Source: Thalassobius sp965218685
GTDB taxonomy: Bacteria; Pseudomonadota; Alphaproteobacteria; Rhodobacterales; Rhodobacteraceae
Direction of reading: 5' to 3'
Assembly (NCBI RefSeq): GCF_965218685.1
Contig: NZ_OZ244657.1
Span: forward strand, 1-64,000
Length of the DNA stretch: 64,000 bases
Shown: piece by piece, positions 1-8,401 of the stretch
How positions within the stretch are numbered: the stretch's first letter is position 1
Layout: the number at the start of each line of letters is the position of its first letter
Program-made: the position numbers and the translations under genes
Notes under the pieces: generated by a model
What the model saw: only the letters and a program-made list of their open reading frames with translations
Databases searched by the model: none
Told to the model about the DNA's origin: nothing

Positions 1-600
1 GCCCGTGCCGTGATCATGTCCGGCGCGTACGAGCACAACTGGAAAAAGCACCAGTGCCAAACCGAGGAAGATGCGCAAGCACTGGCCGAGGCGTTTGCCC
101 GCTGGCAGAACCAGCTGCCGCTATATAATCTGCGCCTGAACAACCTGTCTGCCGCAATCGTGCGCCCCCAAATCGCCGAGGTCGCCCGCCGCGTCCGCGA
201 TGGGCGCCGCAACCATGACTATGTCGCGGAAAAACTGAACGGCTCGCCCTGGATCGAAGTGCCTGAAAAACTGACCCCGGAAGAGCGCGCGCCGGACTCG
301 ATCCAGTTCAACCTGGTCGGCATGAACGAAGACGAGGTCCGCGCCTTTGAAACCGCTGCCGCCAAACGCGGTGTGAAGGTTCAGATTTTCGGTCTGAGCA
401 CCGACAATGCCCGCGCGTTCTGGAACTGGCAATTTATCGAGGACCTGCCCAGCCTGCCGCAGACCCGCCAGATGCTGATGAAGGCCTGCGACACCCGCCT
501 GCCCGCGCGTCTGCAACTGCCCGAGCTGGACGTGATTGCCGACGCATTGATCCGCGCTGCACAGGACGTGATGGGCAATTTGCGTGCCTTTGGCACCTGA
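1..600 (+). CDS. DegT/DnrJ/EryC1/StrS-type PLP aminotransferase, C-terminal part
   Basis: The reading frame is open from the first base, so this is the 3' part of a longer gene. About 200 residues are visible. They contain the YNLRLNNLSAAIVRPQI segment, which resembles the 'NYR-x-L-x-A-A-x-x-x-x-Q' stretch of DegT-type (fold-type I) PLP enzymes. The catalytic lysine would lie before the window. Enzymes of this family transaminate sugars or related keto substrates; the substrate cannot be told from this end. The gene ends directly against a convergent LysR gene, with no gap. The family call is inferred from the C-terminal half only. Confidence 0.7.
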   Translation, partial: ARAVIMSGAYEHNWKKHQCQTEEDAQALAEAFARWQNQLPLYNLRLNNLSAAIVRPQIAEVARRVRDGRRNHDYVAEKLNGSPWIEVPEKLTPEERAPDSIQFNLVGMNEDEVRAFETAAAKRGVKVQIFGLSTDNARAFWNWQFIEDLPSLPQTRQMLMKACDTRLPARLQLPELDVIADALIRAAQDVMGNLRAFGT

Positions 601-1566
601 TCACAGCAGCTTCAGCAGCTTTTTCATGAATGGATAGGCCTGAATGGCCGGGGTCACCACTTCGGCCTGCAGGATCGGCTTTAGCTGCGCGGCCACCTGG
701 GTGGGAATATCGCCCAGCATATCCTTGCGTGCGGTCACGGTGATGGTGCGGTGAAGCTGCGCGAATGGCAGCTCGAATACGTCCAGACCGGGCCAGAAAC
801 GCCGGGCGCGCATCAGCGCCAGGGGCGGCAGAATCGACCAGCCTTTGCCCTGCGCCACAAGCGCCAGAATTGCGTGATAGCTGTCCAGCTCAAACCGGTG
901 CGACAGGATCAGGTTCTGCCGCGCCAGATGCGCCGCCAGCAGCTGCCCCATGTAATGCCGCGTCGTATACTGCACCAGCGGCAAGGATTGCAGCTGCGCA
1001 AGCACGTCCCCGGCACGGTCCACCTGCTGAACCGGAGCGACAACAACAAAGCCCTCGGTCAGGATGGGATGAGCCTCGGCCCAGTCGGGATGCGCGCCCA
1101 TATCTGCGGCAATCACCACGTCCAACCCGCGCGCGTCCAGCTGATCATGCAGCGAATGGCTGGCGCCGGTTTCCAGTTGGAACTGACAGCCCGTCAGCTG
1201 GTCCGCCAGAACGGTCAGCAGGCTGGGGGTTACGTCGGCCTCGAAATCCTCGATGGCGCCCAGACGCAGACGGGTCAGTCGCGTCATCTGTGCATTCGAC
1301 AGTTCTGCCCGGGCCAATGCGGCCTCGTTCAGAATAGAGCTAGCGCGGCGGCGGAACATCTCGCCCGCCGGGGTCAAGCCGACAGGGCGCGTATTGCGCA
1401 CCAGCAAAGTCGCCCCGATCGCGTTTTCCAGATTGGTCAGCTGTTGGCTTACGGCCGAGGGACTGGCCCCCAGCCGACGTGCCGCGGCCGAGATGCTTCC
1501 CTCTTCGGCCGTGGCAACGAAAACCTCGACGCCCCAGAGCGTGATCCGTCCAGGGCCGTCGACCAT
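601..1566 (-). CDS. LysR-family transcriptional regulator
   Basis: This 321-residue protein has the usual LysR length and layout. An N-terminal winged helix (about residues 10-70, with AARRLGASPSAVSQQLTNLE as the helix-turn-helix) is followed by a type 2 periplasmic-binding-like effector domain. It lies just downstream of phaR on the same strand with only a few bases between them, so it may be read from the phaR transcript. The effector and target genes are unknown. The adjacent aminotransferase, convergent and abutting, is not an obvious divergent target. Confidence 0.9.
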   Translation of the reverse strand: MVDGPGRITLWGVEVFVATAEEGSISAAARRLGASPSAVSQQLTNLENAIGATLLVRNTRPVGLTPAGEMFRRRASSILNEAALARAELSNAQMTRLTRLRLGAIEDFEADVTPSLLTVLADQLTGCQFQLETGASHSLHDQLDARGLDVVIAADMGAHPDWAEAHPILTEGFVVVAPVQQVDRAGDVLAQLQSLPLVQYTTRHYMGQLLAAHLARQNLILSHRFELDSYHAILALVAQGKGWSILPPLALMRARRFWPGLDVFELPFAQLHRTITVTARKDMLGDIPTQVAAQLKPILQAEVVTPAIQAYPFMKKLLKLL

Positions 1567-1572
1567 CGTCTT

Positions 1573-2130
1573 TTACTTGCTCATCTTCGACAGCTTGGTC
1601 TGAAGCTCAGCCAGCTGTTTCTTGATCGCGTCCAGGTTTTCCTCGCCGCCGCCCGCGTCGGCGGTTTCATCGGACGGGCCGCTCCAGTTGTTGGAGATGC
1701 CACCAGTCATCGCTTTCATGAAGGCTTCTTGCTGGGCTTGCATGGCCTCGAACCCCGGCATGTTCGCCATCGGGTTCACCTTGGTCATGTTCTCCATCAT
1801 CTTGGACTGGCCGTCACGCAGCATGTCAAAGGACATCTGCAGGAACTGCGGCACAACCGAGCCGGCCTGACCCGAATAGGTCCGCACCAGGTCCGTCAGA
1901 ATGTTCACCGGCAGGATGTTGTCCCCGCGGCTTTCATGTTCGGCGATGATTTGCAGAAGATACTGACGGGTAAGGTCGTCCCCAGATTTCAGATCCACGA
2001 TCTGAACTTCGCGACCTTCGCGAATGAAGCCGGCAATATCATCCAGCGTCACGTAATCGCTGGTTTCCGTGTTGTACAAACGACGGCTTGCATAACGTTT
2101 GATCAAAAGCGGTTTGTTGTCGTCCGACAA
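1573..2130 (-). CDS. phaR: Polyhydroxyalkanoate synthesis repressor PhaR
   Basis: PhaR is a DNA- and PHA-binding repressor of phasin and PHA genes. The N-terminal PHB/PHA accumulation regulator DNA-binding domain is clear (LLIKRYASRRLYNTETSDYV at the start), followed by the PhaR C-terminal domain and an acidic tail with a helical end. I chose the TTG start at 2130 because GGGAGG sits 7 bases upstream; the longer reading from 2163 would bury that ribosome site inside the gene. This gives 185 residues. A GCAG-CA-CTGC dyad at 2148-2159 lies just ahead of the start. The gene is downstream of phaP but separated from it by a terminator. Confidence 0.92.
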   Translation of the reverse strand: MSDDNKPLLIKRYASRRLYNTETSDYVTLDDIAGFIREGREVQIVDLKSGDDLTRQYLLQIIAEHESRGDNILPVNILTDLVRTYSGQAGSVVPQFLQMSFDMLRDGQSKMMENMTKVNPMANMPGFEAMQAQQEAFMKAMTGGISNNWSGPSDETADAGGGEENLDAIKKQLAELQTKLSKMSK

Positions 2131-2182
2131 GGGTGGTCCTCCCAAAATGCAGCACTGCAGCAAAGCCTACGACAGGTCTGCA

Positions 2183-2215
2183 CAAAAAGAAAGGGCGGGC
2201 TATAAAAGCCCGCCC
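2183..2215 (-). terminator. Rho-independent terminator of phaP
   Basis: On the minus strand an 8-bp perfect stem (GGGCGGGC / GCCCGCCC, 2193-2215) with a 7-base loop is followed by a T-rich run (2183-2192). It lies between phaP and phaR and should uncouple abundant phasin transcription from the repressor gene. Confidence 0.85.
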
Positions 2216-2263
2216 AACGCTACGCATCAATTTTGGGAGGAGGTCGATGCGGCGATAGCGCGA

Positions 2264-2719
2264 TTACTTCGAAGCGACTTTTTTGGCAGCTTCGGTGGCG
2301 TCTTTGGTGGCTTTCTGAACAGCGGCCGAAGCTTCTTCGGTGATGTCTTTGCCTGCAGCCATCAGCAGTTCGACGGTTTCCATCTGAACTTTTTTGGCGA
2401 TTTCAGCGAAAGCAGCCATGTTTTCAGCGGCGGTTTCAGCCGAAGCCGAAGCGAAATCGGTCATCGCTTTGGCGTAGTCAGCAGGCTCGGCCTTGGCTTT
2501 CGACATGTCGGCCAGCTTGGTCAGGGTCTCTTTGGTCCACTTGGACGAGATGTCCGACGACTTCTCAGCAGCGGTCAGAGCAACCGAGGTCAGCTTTTCG
2601 TTCAGGGTCGCCTGAGTTTTGAAGGCGTCTTCAAAAGCTTTGGTGTCAACGGGGAACGAACCCATCATGTCTTTCATGATTGCGGTGAAGTCGGGTGCGG
2701 TTGCGGTCTTGGTAGCCAT
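2264..2719 (-). CDS. phaP: Phasin, PHA granule-associated protein
   Basis: Phasins coat the surface of PHA granules. This 151-residue, Ala/Lys/Glu-rich, almost wholly helical protein has the phasin pattern (TAAEKSSDISSKWTKETLTK, then repeated A/E/K helices). The ATG at 2719 was chosen over an upstream extension because AAGGA lies at the proper distance and the extension reads as non-coding. The promoter region carries two CTGC-N3-GCAG sites matching the PhaR operator described in Paracoccus. The gene is flanked by phaR and phaC and has its own terminator. Confidence 0.93.
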   Translation of the reverse strand: MATKTATAPDFTAIMKDMMGSFPVDTKAFEDAFKTQATLNEKLTSVALTAAEKSSDISSKWTKETLTKLADMSKAKAEPADYAKAMTDFASASAETAAENMAAFAEIAKKVQMETVELLMAAGKDITEEASAAVQKATKDATEAAKKVASK

Positions 2720-2782
2720 TGTAAAATTCCTTTGATTGCGTTCCGGGCCCACCCCGGCTTCTGCATCTGCAAACAATATGAA

Positions 2783-2824
2783 TGCTGCGGCGCAGCAAAT
2801 CAAGGGATTTTTGCTGCACCGCAG
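2783..2824. promoter_or_regulatory. Pair of PhaR-type operators upstream of phaP
   Basis: Two dyads of the form CTGC-N3-GCAG occur at 2785-2795 (spacer GGC, extended to TGCTGC/GCAGCA) and at 2814-2824 (spacer ACC). Their centres are 29 bp apart, close to three helical turns. The Paracoccus denitrificans PhaR target is CTGC-N3/4-GCAG, so repression of phaP by the PhaR encoded next door is the likely meaning. Confidence 0.75.
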
Positions 2825-2849
2825 AATAATTTAGGTTTTTACAATAATA

Positions 2850-4643
2850 TCAGTCGCTTGCCTTGGGCAAAACATAGGTTCCAGGCGCATCGCACAGGGC
2901 AGGATGGCTCGAATCACCCGGTTCACGGGCCGGAATCATCTTACCGGAACGCTTGGCCAGCCAGCTTTCCCAGCGCGGCCACCACGAACCTTCATGGTAT
3001 TTGGCCTTGCTCTGCCACTCGGCCGGGGTCAGGTCCATGTCCGTGTTGGTATAGTGACCGTACTTCTTTTTATTGGGCGGGTTCACAATGCCAGCGATGT
3101 GGCCGGATTCGGACAGAATGAAGGTCTTGTTCTTCGATCCCATCTTCTGCGCACCACGATAGCTGTCTTTCCAGGCGGCGATGTGATCGGTCTCGCAGGC
3201 AATCAGACAGACGGGAATGTCGACATCACTGATGTGCAACCTGTCGTCCAGCAACTCGATCCCCTGATCGGCGAACTGGTTCTGCTGGCAAAGTTTGCGC
3301 AGGTAATCCACCGCCATCTTTGCCGGCAGATTGGTGCTGTCGCCGTTCCAATACAACAGATCGAAGGCTGGTGGGGACTCGCCCAGCATGTAGCTGCGGA
3401 TCGCGGGGCCATAAACAAGGTCGTTCGAGCGCAAGAACGAGAAGGTCCGCGACATGATGAACGAGCGCAGCACGCCCTGCTCTTTCACTTCCTGTTCGAT
3501 TCCATCAATGAAGTCATTCTGCAGGAAGGGCACGAACTCGCCCTGATCGCTGAAATCAGTCAGCGTGGTAAAGAAGGTTGCCGATTTGATCGACTTGTCA
3601 CCTCGGTGTTTCATCAAGGACAAAGTCATACTGAGCGTGGTGCCCGCAATACAATAGCCGATCGCGTTGACCTGATCCTGGCCTGTGATCGCCTTGACCT
3701 CGCGCACGGCCGCCAGAAACCCATCTTCGATATAGTCTTCCAGACCAACATCCGCGTGGGACTCGTCAGGGTTCACCCAGCTGACCACGAACAGGGTATA
3801 GCCCTGATCGGTGATCCATTTGATCAGGCTGTTCTGTTCTTTAAGGTCCAGAATGTAGAATTTGTTGATCCACGGCGGGAACACGATCATCGGGATCGCA
3901 TGCACCTCGTCGGTGGTGGGCGCGTATTGGATCAGCTCGATCATGCGGTTGCGATAAATGACCTTACCTTTGCTGGCACCGATATTCTGGCCAACCTTAA
4001 AGGCATTTGCGTCCGCCAGACGCACCAGCATTTCGCCATCGTTGGCTTCCAGATCCGCAACCAGGTTTTCCAAGCCGCGCACAAGAGATTCGCCGTCAGT
4101 CTCGATCGCCTTTTCCAGCGCATCGGGGTTGGTGCCCAGAAAATTGGTCGGGGCCATCATATCGATGATCTGCGACGAGAAATATTCGAGCCGCTTCTTT
4201 TCGATATCCTCTAGATCTTCGATTTCGTTAACGGCATTCCGCAACGCCTCGGCATTCAGCATGTATTGCTGTTTTACGTAATTGAAATAGGGATTGGTCT
4301 TCCAAAGGGGATTCGAGAACCGGCGATCGGTCGGTGTTTTGTCTTCGGGGGCTTCAAACTTGCCCTGGGCCAGAACCTGCTGGGCTTCGATGAAATGTTT
4401 GACCGATTTGCCCCAGTATTCCAGCTGACTTTCAAACAGTCGCGCAGGGTCTTGCGACATTTCCTGCCAATATGTGGTGGCGGCTTTTAGAAAGACATCC
4501 TGATCGGGGGCGTTCAGTGTGGGGTTCGGCGGCTTACGGCCAGACATCGCAGCGATCAATCTCTGAGAGAGTTCCTCAACCCTGGCGAGATTCGTGTTCA
4601 GGCGGTCCATATTTTCGCCTGCGACATCCTCTTTTGTTGTCAT
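2850..4643 (-). CDS. phaC: Class I poly(3-hydroxyalkanoate) synthase
   Basis: PhaC polymerises (R)-3-hydroxyacyl-CoA into PHA at the granule surface. The 597-residue length fits class I. An N-terminal PhaC domain precedes an alpha/beta hydrolase core. The modified lipase box GYCIAG places the catalytic cysteine at residue 331. Asp486 (ETDHIAAW) and His515 (SGHIAG) complete the triad. The gene is divergent from phaZ, and the 123-bp gap carries one PhaR-type operator. phaP and phaR follow downstream on the same strand. Confidence 0.97.
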   Translation of the reverse strand: MTTKEDVAGENMDRLNTNLARVEELSQRLIAAMSGRKPPNPTLNAPDQDVFLKAATTYWQEMSQDPARLFESQLEYWGKSVKHFIEAQQVLAQGKFEAPEDKTPTDRRFSNPLWKTNPYFNYVKQQYMLNAEALRNAVNEIEDLEDIEKKRLEYFSSQIIDMMAPTNFLGTNPDALEKAIETDGESLVRGLENLVADLEANDGEMLVRLADANAFKVGQNIGASKGKVIYRNRMIELIQYAPTTDEVHAIPMIVFPPWINKFYILDLKEQNSLIKWITDQGYTLFVVSWVNPDESHADVGLEDYIEDGFLAAVREVKAITGQDQVNAIGYCIAGTTLSMTLSLMKHRGDKSIKSATFFTTLTDFSDQGEFVPFLQNDFIDGIEQEVKEQGVLRSFIMSRTFSFLRSNDLVYGPAIRSYMLGESPPAFDLLYWNGDSTNLPAKMAVDYLRKLCQQNQFADQGIELLDDRLHISDVDIPVCLIACETDHIAAWKDSYRGAQKMGSKNKTFILSESGHIAGIVNPPNKKKYGHYTNTDMDLTPAEWQSKAKYHEGSWWPRWESWLAKRSGKMIPAREPGDSSHPALCDAPGTYVLPKASD

Positions 4644-4667
4644 ACTAATGATTCCCCATTATTCTCG

Positions 4668-4678
4668 CTGCTACGCAG
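4668..4678. promoter_or_regulatory. PhaR-type operator between phaC and phaZ
   Basis: The sequence CTGC-TAC-GCAG, extended to GCTGC/GCAGC, is a perfect dyad 25 bp before the phaC start in the divergent phaC/phaZ gap. It matches the operator form seen twice before phaP. Confidence 0.65.
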
Positions 4679-4766
4679 CATCTTCGGTGTACAGGTAAAC
4701 TGTCGTCGGTTTGGCAGGGTAAGACATTGAAACGCATCGGCAATTGCCGAGAAAAAGGAGATCACC

Positions 4767-6053
4767 ATGCGCTATATGGCGACATACGACCTTATGGAAA
4801 CTTTGCGCAATACGAACCAATGGTTGGGTGCCTCCGCCCTGTCCTTTGCATCTTATCCGGTTTTCAGCATGGTGCCAAACCCTGCTTTGCAGTGGATGGC
4901 GGCCTGGGGCGAAGTCACCGAGCGCACTTTCCAGCGTATGGTTGTTAAGCCTGACTGGGGCATTCGGACCTTCACTTGCGACGATGGCAAGGACCACTTG
5001 GTTAACATTGAAACTGTGGTGCCCGGCGACTTCGGCGACCTGATCCATTTCAAGGTCACCGGCCGTGAAACCAAGCCTCGCAAGGTGATGCTGGTGGCAC
5101 CTATGTCGGGACACTATGCAACCCTTCTGCGTTCTACCGTTCTAAGCCTGCTTCCCGATTGTGAAGTTTACATTACCGATTGGCATAACGCGCGTGACAT
5201 TCCGGTGTCCGCCGGCAAATTCGATATCGAGGATTACACCCTGTACCTGGTCGACTTCCTGCGTCACCTGGGCCCTGACACCCATGTGATCGCTGTCTGC
5301 CAGCCCGCCCCGCTGACCCTGGCGGCAACCGCGTACCTGGCCGAAGAAGACCCCGACGCGCAGCCGCGTTCGCTGACCCTGATCGGTGGCCCGATCGACC
5401 CCGATGCGACCCCCACCGACGTGACCGATTTCGGCAACCGCGTCACCATGGGCCAGCTGGAAGAAATGATGATTCAGCGCGTCGGCTTCAAGTATAACGG
5501 CGTTGGCCGCATGGTGTATCCGGGCTTGCTGCAGCTGTCCTCGTTCATGTCGATGAATGCCGATCGCCACTCGTCCGCCTTTGCTGACCAGATCCAACGC
5601 GTAATGAAGGGCGAGGCCTCGGATCACGATGCGCACAACCGTTTCTATGACGAATATCTGGCCGTGATGGACATGCCCGCCGAATTCTACCTGTCCACCG
5701 TCGAGCGGATCTTTAAAAACTGCGAGATCGGCAAGAACGAGTTCACCATCAACGGCAAGCACGTGGATATCGGCAAAATCACCACCGTCGCTGTGAAAAC
5801 CGTGGAAGGTGCGAATGATGACATCTCAGCACCCGGCCAGTGTGTTGCCGCGCTGCGCCTGTGCACCGGCCTGCCCGACGAGAAGAAAGCCAGCCACCTG
5901 GAGCCCGGCGCCGGTCACTATGGCATCTTCGCGGGCAAAAGCTGGCGGAACAACATCCGTCCGCTGGTGCTGGAGTTCATCGACCAAAACTCGGCGGCGC
6001 CTGCAAAACCGGCCAAAAAAGCTGCGCGCCCCAAAGTGGTCGCTTCTAACTGA
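4767..6053 (+). CDS. phaZ: Intracellular PHA depolymerase
   Basis: PhaZ degrades native PHB granules during mobilisation. The 428-residue protein has the intracellular depolymerase layout, with a hydrolase-like core and a cysteine nucleophile in the motif AVCQP (Cys178), as in the Ralstonia PhaZ1 family. A Lys/Ala/Pro-rich tail ends the protein. The ATG follows AAAGGAG at good spacing. It is transcribed divergently from phaC, so synthesis and breakdown share one control region; a strong hairpin terminator follows. Confidence 0.95.
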   Translation: MRYMATYDLMETLRNTNQWLGASALSFASYPVFSMVPNPALQWMAAWGEVTERTFQRMVVKPDWGIRTFTCDDGKDHLVNIETVVPGDFGDLIHFKVTGRETKPRKVMLVAPMSGHYATLLRSTVLSLLPDCEVYITDWHNARDIPVSAGKFDIEDYTLYLVDFLRHLGPDTHVIAVCQPAPLTLAATAYLAEEDPDAQPRSLTLIGGPIDPDATPTDVTDFGNRVTMGQLEEMMIQRVGFKYNGVGRMVYPGLLQLSSFMSMNADRHSSAFADQIQRVMKGEASDHDAHNRFYDEYLAVMDMPAEFYLSTVERIFKNCEIGKNEFTINGKHVDIGKITTVAVKTVEGANDDISAPGQCVAALRLCTGLPDEKKASHLEPGAGHYGIFAGKSWRNNIRPLVLEFIDQNSAAPAKPAKKAARPKVVASN

Positions 6054-6078
6054 TCGCTGGTTAACAAGCTTTTCAAAG

Positions 6079-6104
6079 GCGCGGGGGTTTCCTCCGCGCC
6101 TTTT
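6079..6104 (+). terminator. Terminator of phaZ
   Basis: GGCGCGGGGG-TTT-CCTCCGCGCC forms a 10-bp stem (one G-T pair) followed by TTTT, directly after phaZ. Confidence 0.85.
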
Positions 6105-6113
6105 GCTTTGCTG

Positions 6114-6827
6114 CTAGCTGCGCAGGACCAGGGGCTGTTTCATCCAGTCCCGCAGGGCGGCGCTTACCCGGTCGGGCTGTTCAAGCGTGGGTAAATGGCC
6201 AGCATCCGGGATCACCTTAAGCTCGGCATAAGGAATAAGGTCCGCCATAAATGCATGGCGTTTGATCGGCGTCAGGCCGTCATGTTCCCCGCACAGGACC
6301 AGCGTCGGACATTTGACCTTGCGCAGGGTGGCCTGCTGGTCGCGGCGGCGCTGCAACGCACGCGCCTGATTCACAAAGACTTCGGGGCCAAGGGACTGCG
6401 CCATCTGCAGCAGCTCGTTCATCACCGCCAGACGTCCGGGTCCGGGGGCCAGATGTTCGGGCTGCACCAGTTTGCGCATGGTCTCGTCCAGCTTTCCGGC
6501 CTTGGCGCCAATGATCAACGGCTCCAGCGCCGCGGCCCCTGCTGGGGTTTCGGCCAAAGCGTTCGTGTCCATCAGCGCAAGGCGCGTGATCTTTTCAGGC
6601 ACGCGCCGCATAAGTTCCATCGCGACGATGCCGCCCATGGACAGACCGGCCAGCGCGAAACGTTCGGGCAATGCGGTCAGGATCGCGCCCGCGATATCCT
6701 CGATCCGCTCTCCGCCGGTCAATGGCGCCACCGAGACCACGTGATCGCGCCCCAAATCCACCAATTGCCGCGCAAACAGCCGCGCATCGCACATCATTCC
6801 CGGAAGAAAAACCAGAGGCTCCTGCAT
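6114..6827 (-). CDS. Alpha/beta hydrolase
   Basis: This 237-residue cytosolic alpha/beta-fold hydrolase has the nucleophile elbow GLSMGG (Ser63), an acid in GEHDGLTP (Asp183) and a histidine in AGHLP (His211). The substrate is not evident. I use the ATG at 6827 rather than the GTG one codon earlier. The gene is convergent with phaZ; a role in acyl-ester turnover is possible but only suggested by the neighbourhood. Confidence 0.88.
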   Translation of the reverse strand: MQEPLVFLPGMMCDARLFARQLVDLGRDHVVSVAPLTGGERIEDIAGAILTALPERFALAGLSMGGIVAMELMRRVPEKITRLALMDTNALAETPAGAAALEPLIIGAKAGKLDETMRKLVQPEHLAPGPGRLAVMNELLQMAQSLGPEVFVNQARALQRRRDQQATLRKVKCPTLVLCGEHDGLTPIKRHAFMADLIPYAELKVIPDAGHLPTLEQPDRVSAALRDWMKQPLVLRS

Positions 6828-6911
6828 CACGCCCGCCCTTTATCCCCACTTAACACCTTGCCCAGACAGTCAGGCTTTCTTTTCGTCAAGTCAACGTCTT
6901 AGCCAGTTTCA

Positions 6912-7358
6912 TCAGTCCCGATCAGCATCCGCTGCATAACCATTCCAGCGAAATGCCCCATCGTTCCGCAGGGTTGAAAACGGATTGAAGGCCAGCTCCC
7001 ACACATGACCGTCGGGATCAGCGAAATAGGCAATGTGACCACCCCAGAAAACGTCGTGTGGCTCTTTCAATCCACGTGCCCCAGCTGCGATGGCCAATTC
7101 GAAAATCTGCGCGACCTCGTCCTTGCTGCGCAGGTTATGCGCCAGCGTCATCGCCCCCGAGCCCAGCTGATCGGGCTCCAATCCCATGTCACGGGCCAGA
7201 TCAGCCCGAGGATACAGACCCAGCGCCTGCCCAAGCAGATCGAACACGGCCATGCCGTCCGGTGTTTCTACCTGTTTCCAGCCAAGCGCCTGGTAAAACG
7301 CGGCCGAGCGGGCGACGTCCTCGACGGCAAGTGTGATCAGACTAATGCGTTGTTCCAT
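6912..7358 (-). CDS. VOC (glyoxalase/bleomycin resistance) family protein
   Basis: The 148-residue protein has two beta-alpha-beta-beta-beta modules typical of the vicinal oxygen chelate fold, with LITLAVEDVARSAAFYQALGW at the start and YFADPDGHVWELAFNP at the end. The latter is the usual VOC metal-site strand with its Glu. Such proteins may be lyases, dioxygenases or binding proteins; the substrate is unknown. The start follows AAAGGGG. Confidence 0.88.
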   Translation of the reverse strand: MEQRISLITLAVEDVARSAAFYQALGWKQVETPDGMAVFDLLGQALGLYPRADLARDMGLEPDQLGSGAMTLAHNLRSKDEVAQIFELAIAAGARGLKEPHDVFWGGHIAYFADPDGHVWELAFNPFSTLRNDGAFRWNGYAADADRD

Positions 7359-7453
7359 GTCAAACCCCTTTAATCCAATTCAAACTGGTTGCGACAGCCG
7401 GGGACAAAACGGGGCCAGCACCACAAGACAGCAGTGCCCCACCGCGAAAATCA

Positions 7454-8203
7454 TCAGGCGCAGCGCTGAGTAACCTCTTGGATACTTGCAGTGATCAGCG
7501 GCAGGCAGTTTTCATCCGAAAAACCGTGATCGGCCCCATCCACCAGTGTCAGGCGCATATCGGGGCCCGTGGCATGATCCAGCAGCCGCAGCGCGACCTC
7601 GCGGTCGACCGAATTGTCCGCCGTTCCCTGTAAGAAGCGCGTCGGGAAAGGCAGCGGCAAGGGATCACGCAACACCAGATTGTTGCGCCCGTCCTCGATC
7701 ATGCGCTGCGTGACGATATAGGGCTCGTCATAATCCGAGGGCAGCGCGACCTGGCCTTTTTCCATCAGCTCGGCCTTTTGCGCGTCGCTGAACCCGGCCC
7801 AAAAGCTGTCCTCGGTGAAATCCGGCGCGGCGGCGATGGTAACCAGTGCGGCCACCTTTTCGGGAATGCGGCGTGTCATCAGCAGGGAAATCCAGCCCCC
7901 CATCGACGAGCCCACCAGCACCTGGGGCCCCTCTGTCAGCTGGGTGATCGCCTGGGCCGCATCCTCGGCCCAATCGCCGATACAGCCATCCTCGAACGCC
8001 TCGGAGGATTCGCCATGGCCCGAATAGTCGAACCGCAAAAAGGCCCGGCCTTGCGATTTGGCCCATGCATCAAGGTACACTGCCTTGGTGCCGCCCATGT
8101 CGGATTTATACCCGCCCAGAAACACCACGCCGGGGCCTGTGCCCGGTGTCAAATGATAGGCGATACGGCGTCCGCTGGGGGTAGTCAGGAAACTGGTGCT
8201 CAT
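7454..8203 (-). CDS. Alpha/beta hydrolase (S9/BAAT-like fold)
   Basis: The 249-residue protein carries the elbow GSSMGG, an aspartate in GTADNSVD and a histidine in GADHGFS, as in small alpha/beta hydrolases related to dienelactone hydrolase and acyl-peptide hydrolase folds. A much longer open frame runs upstream, but the ATG at 8203 is preceded by AAGAGG and begins the recognisable fold; the extension lies over thrS on the other strand. The substrate is unknown. Confidence 0.9.
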   Translation of the reverse strand: MSTSFLTTPSGRRIAYHLTPGTGPGVVFLGGYKSDMGGTKAVYLDAWAKSQGRAFLRFDYSGHGESSEAFEDGCIGDWAEDAAQAITQLTEGPQVLVGSSMGGWISLLMTRRIPEKVAALVTIAAAPDFTEDSFWAGFSDAQKAELMEKGQVALPSDYDEPYIVTQRMIEDGRNNLVLRDPLPLPFPTRFLQGTADNSVDREVALRLLDHATGPDMRLTLVDGADHGFSDENCLPLITASIQEVTQRCA

Positions 8204-8401
8204 GGGGGCCTCTTTGCTGGAACTGGCGCAAGTGTGCCCCAACCCGCACGCAGGGGAAAGAGGCCGTGGCCATATGGACTCAGGTTTTCGCGCGACGTCA
8301 GGTGGCGGGTTGACTTGGGCCCGGACGCGATTCAAAAGGGGGCCACACATAACCCGCAACCGGGCGTTCCGTGGGCGCCAAACTGACGAGGAGGCCAATA
8401 G

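Noticed and set aside
751..2205. Long plus-strand frame across LysR and phaR
   Set aside because: Shadow of two clear minus-strand genes.
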